From NCBI RefSeq assembly GCF_963677075.1, contig NZ_OY781873.1:1054001-1118000 (forward strand): a DNA stretch of 64,000 nucleotides. The letters run 5' to 3'. Each line of letters begins with the position of its first letter. Position 1 is the first letter of the stretch. Position numbers and translations under genes: made by a program. The notes under the pieces are model-generated. The model saw only the letters and a program-made list of their open reading frames with translations, made no database searches and was not told where the DNA came from. This document shows, in pieces, positions 61,753 to 64,000 of this stretch. The DNA is from an uncultured Sphaerochaeta sp. (GTDB lineage: Bacteria; Spirochaetota; Spirochaetia; Sphaerochaetales; Sphaerochaetaceae).

Positions 61753-63243
61753 ATGACCAGAAGATATAAACTAATGCTGAACACTTTAACATCACTGGTA
61801 AATCAACTTATTGTTGTTGTCTGTGGGATTATTCTGCCTAGGCTCTTCATTAAGGCGTATGGCTCAGATGTAAATGGTCTTATTGCTTCCATAACTCAGT
61901 TTGTATCAATTATTGCTTTCTTGGAGCTTGGCGTCGGAGCAGTTGTGCAAGCTTCTCTCTACAGTCCCTTAGCCAAAAGAAATACAAATGAGATAAGTAG
62001 AATTCTTGTATCATCTAACAGGTTTTTCAAAAAGATTGGCTTATTGCTTGTATTGTACTCCGTTGCTCTTTTTCTTTTTTATCCTTTGATTGTCGATTCT
62101 CCATATTCATTCCTTTATACAGGATCTCTCATCCTGATTATCGCATTCAGTTCATTTTCCCAATACTTTTTTGGTATATCGTATCAATTACTCTTGAATG
62201 CAGACCAATTGGGGTTCGTTACATTCATAACCAATAGCCTCACTACTATTATCAACACGGTGATTGTAGTGATATTGATACGATTCAATCAATCAGTTCA
62301 GATGGTTAAGTTGATATCAGCACTGATTTTCCTAAGTCGGCCTTTGGTGTATCAGTTTATAGTTCGTAGACGATATCATCCAGATCTCTCAATACAGCTA
62401 GTATCAGAGCCAATCAAACAAAAATGGAACGGAATTGCTCAGCATCTTGCCTCGGTGATTCTGAACAGTACTGATATGATTGTCCTAACATTATTCAGTA
62501 CTCTCAACACAGTTTCCGTATATTCTGTACATTTCATGGTTGTTAATAGTATAAAAAAAATTGTCCTCTCACTTACCTCAGGGGTAGGGGCTCTATTTGG
62601 GAGTATGTTGTCAAATGGTGAAATAAAGAAGCTCAATCAAGTATATGATAAATTTGAATGGATGATTCATACATTTGTAGTATTGGTGTTTACTATTACT
62701 GGAATTCTTATTACGCCATTCATTGCTGTGTATACTGCCGATATTACTGATGCAACGTACATTTACCCTTTATTCGCTGTATTACTAACCATGGCCCAAG
62801 CACTGTATTGTTTGCGATTGCCTTATAATCAATTGGTTCTAGCTGCTGGACATTTTAAAGAGACGCAACGAAGTGCAATAATTGAGGCTTCGTTGAATAT
62901 TATTATTTCCATCGTGCTGGTTCGGAGATTTGGATTGATTGGGGTAGCTATTGGTACGTTCATAGCCATGGCATATAGAACATTTTATTTGGTATGGTAC
63001 CTTTCACGAAACATAATTCGAAGATCATTGAAGCACTTTCTATTGCATTGTCTGGTTGATGCTTTGTCTTTGGGCCTAATGGTAGTTATCACCCAAGGGG
63101 TTTTCTTAATAGATCATACCTATTTTGATTGGATAGTCATGGCTCTTAAAGTCTCTGTGCTTTGTTTTGGAGTTACTCTGTTAATAAATCTTGTTTTCTA
63201 TCCCAAAATGGTTCTCTCAATAAAGCAAGGAATACGTCGTTGA
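61753..63243 (+). CDS. Polysaccharide flippase (Wzx/MATE-like)
   Basis: A 496-residue membrane protein with about 12-14 hydrophobic segments and the opening YGSDVNGLIASITQFVSI typical of oligosaccharide flippases. It likely moves the lipid-linked glycan across the inner membrane. ATG 61753 follows GGAGAAAG; a longer opening from 61720 is less likely. Confidence 0.88.
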   Translation: MTRRYKLMLNTLTSLVNQLIVVVCGIILPRLFIKAYGSDVNGLIASITQFVSIIAFLELGVGAVVQASLYSPLAKRNTNEISRILVSSNRFFKKIGLLLVLYSVALFLFYPLIVDSPYSFLYTGSLILIIAFSSFSQYFFGISYQLLLNADQLGFVTFITNSLTTIINTVIVVILIRFNQSVQMVKLISALIFLSRPLVYQFIVRRRYHPDLSIQLVSEPIKQKWNGIAQHLASVILNSTDMIVLTLFSTLNTVSVYSVHFMVVNSIKKIVLSLTSGVGALFGSMLSNGEIKKLNQVYDKFEWMIHTFVVLVFTITGILITPFIAVYTADITDATYIYPLFAVLLTMAQALYCLRLPYNQLVLAAGHFKETQRSAIIEASLNIIISIVLVRRFGLIGVAIGTFIAMAYRTFYLVWYLSRNIIRRSLKHFLLHCLVDALSLGLMVVITQGVFLIDHTYFDWIVMALKVSVLCFGVTLLINLVFYPKMVLSIKQGIRR

Positions 63244-63346
63244 GGTCTCTATAGAGTCTTGCTGGTATCGCCAACAGCATGAGAATATGGTATGCTCATT
63301 CGATGTCTCGTGATAGACTGCTTAATCATGACCCAAGGGGATTGTT

Positions 63347-64000
63347 GTGGGATCAATAGTATATATTCTTCTAGTACAGCCGATTGAGTTATTAATCGAA
63401 TTGCTCTTTGTGTTCTTTTTTAAAGCTTTCGATAATCTTGGGTTTGCTATTGCTGGAATTAGTTTGTTTGTAGGCTTTTTAACGTTACCCCTTTACCATG
63501 TTGCTGATCGGTTGCAAAGAAAAGAACGCGATATGCGTATTGCTATGCAACCAGGTATACAGCGAATTAAAACTGCTTTCAAAGGTGATGAGCAGTACAT
63601 GATTCTCTCTACATTCTATCGCCAAAACCATTATCATCCAGCATATGCTTTGCGCAGTTCAGTAAGTCTCCTAATCCAGGTTCCTTTTTTTATCGCAGCC
63701 TATCAATTCCTTTCTCATCTGCCACAACTACAAGGAGAATCATTCTTGATTATCCGAGACTTGGGAAAGCCAGATGGATTGCTCTCAGTTGGTTCCTTAT
63801 CCATAAATGTATTACCCATCCTTATGACTTTGATCAATATAATTGCTGGTATCATCTATACGAAGGGGTTCCCCCTTCGAGATAAGCTTCAGTTGTATGG
63901 AATGGCCGGGCTTTTCTTGGTACTGCTATACAATTCTCCAGCTGGCTTAGTTTTTTACTGGACACTGAATAATGTCTTCTCATTAATCAAGAATATCTTC
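63347..64000 (+). CDS. YidC/Oxa1-like membrane protein, 3' end cut by window
   Basis: A 218-codon open frame starts at GTG 63347, six bases after AAGGGG, and runs off the window end. The sequence has the YidC/Oxa1 core: an N-terminal membrane segment (VQPIELLIELLFVFFF), LYHVADRLQRKERDM in the cytoplasmic loop, a middle stretch YRQNHYHPAYALRSSVSLLIQVPFFIAAYQFL in pieces (YALRSSVSLL, QVPFFIAAYQF), and YNSPAGLVFYWTLNNVFSLIKN near the cut end. It has no large periplasmic domain. Its place in a polysaccharide cluster suggests a specialised membrane-insertion or glycan-export role rather than the housekeeping YidC. Confidence 0.8.
   Translation, partial: MGSIVYILLVQPIELLIELLFVFFFKAFDNLGFAIAGISLFVGFLTLPLYHVADRLQRKERDMRIAMQPGIQRIKTAFKGDEQYMILSTFYRQNHYHPAYALRSSVSLLIQVPFFIAAYQFLSHLPQLQGESFLIIRDLGKPDGLLSVGSLSINVLPILMTLINIIAGIIYTKGFPLRDKLQLYGMAGLFLVLLYNSPAGLVFYWTLNNVFSLIKNIF

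Noticed and set aside
1..64000. tRNA, rRNA and complete insertion sequences
   Set aside because: Looked for in the gaps between genes, but no cloverleaf, rRNA motif or transposase was recognised by eye.

Overview
The window looks like a chromosomal stretch from a free-living, carbohydrate-fermenting spirochaete, most likely Sphaerochaeta or a close relative. This is inferred from gene content: many sugar ABC importers with their own regulators, an ASRT-family protein, a DUF5107-TPR protein, a moderate base composition and strong AAGGAG-type ribosome sites. No rRNA, tRNA or CRISPR array was seen.

Layout. (1) 1-6.1 kb: end of a fused AfuB/FbpB-type permease, then an AGE-family epimerase, a phosphohexomutase, nagA and nagB. 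This reads as an operon for importing and breaking down (amino)sugars, possibly already phosphorylated. (2) 6.2-18.3 kb: a DUF5107-TPR protein divergent from two overlapping AraC regulators, then a binding protein, two permeases, a GH2 glycosidase and a zinc dehydrogenase, forming a glycoside-use locus. (3) 18.4-31.5 kb: a LacI regulator fused to a solute-binding-protein domain. Next come a divergent pair of operons: one with a creatinase-like pita-bread protein and a DUF4432 epimerase, the other with an ASRT-family protein, a creatininase-like hydrolase, an Rbs-type importer and a GH20-like protein. An MFS transporter follows. (4) 31.5-37.6 kb: a dehydrogenase remnant, a radical SAM/SPASM protein, an SPW membrane protein, a MalT-like LuxR regulator and an AlbA_2/HATPase protein. 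(5) 37.7-44.1 kb: a cupin, a TOTE-type primase-helicase, a DUF4143 ATPase with a repeat array upstream, and a CrtI-like oxidoreductase. (6) 44.3-52.3 kb: a second LacI-SBP fusion, a second phosphohexomutase, PhnC-, PhnE-, PhnE- and PhnD-type importer genes and a PhnP-like metallo-hydrolase. (7) 52.4-56.3 kb: hypothetical and decayed genes, then a three-gene hipB-hipS-hipT-type toxin-antitoxin operon behind three palindromic operators. (8) 56.4-64 kb: an APC permease, a compact RibF, and an A+T-rich surface-polysaccharide cluster with two glycosyltransferases, a TupA-like ATP-grasp protein, a flippase and a YidC/Oxa1-like protein cut by the window end.

Themes. Two loci pair a LacI-SBP fusion with candidate LacI-type operators built on TTGAAACG. 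Two loci pair a phosphohexomutase with an importer. Binding-protein genes are repeatedly followed by a hairpin. Several regulator genes appear to be transcribed with little or no leader. The likeliest less-described systems are the LacI-SBP regulators, the creatinase/creatininase/GH20-like locus, the Phn-type importer with phosphohexomutase, the TOTE protein with its neighbours, and the hipBST-like operon.
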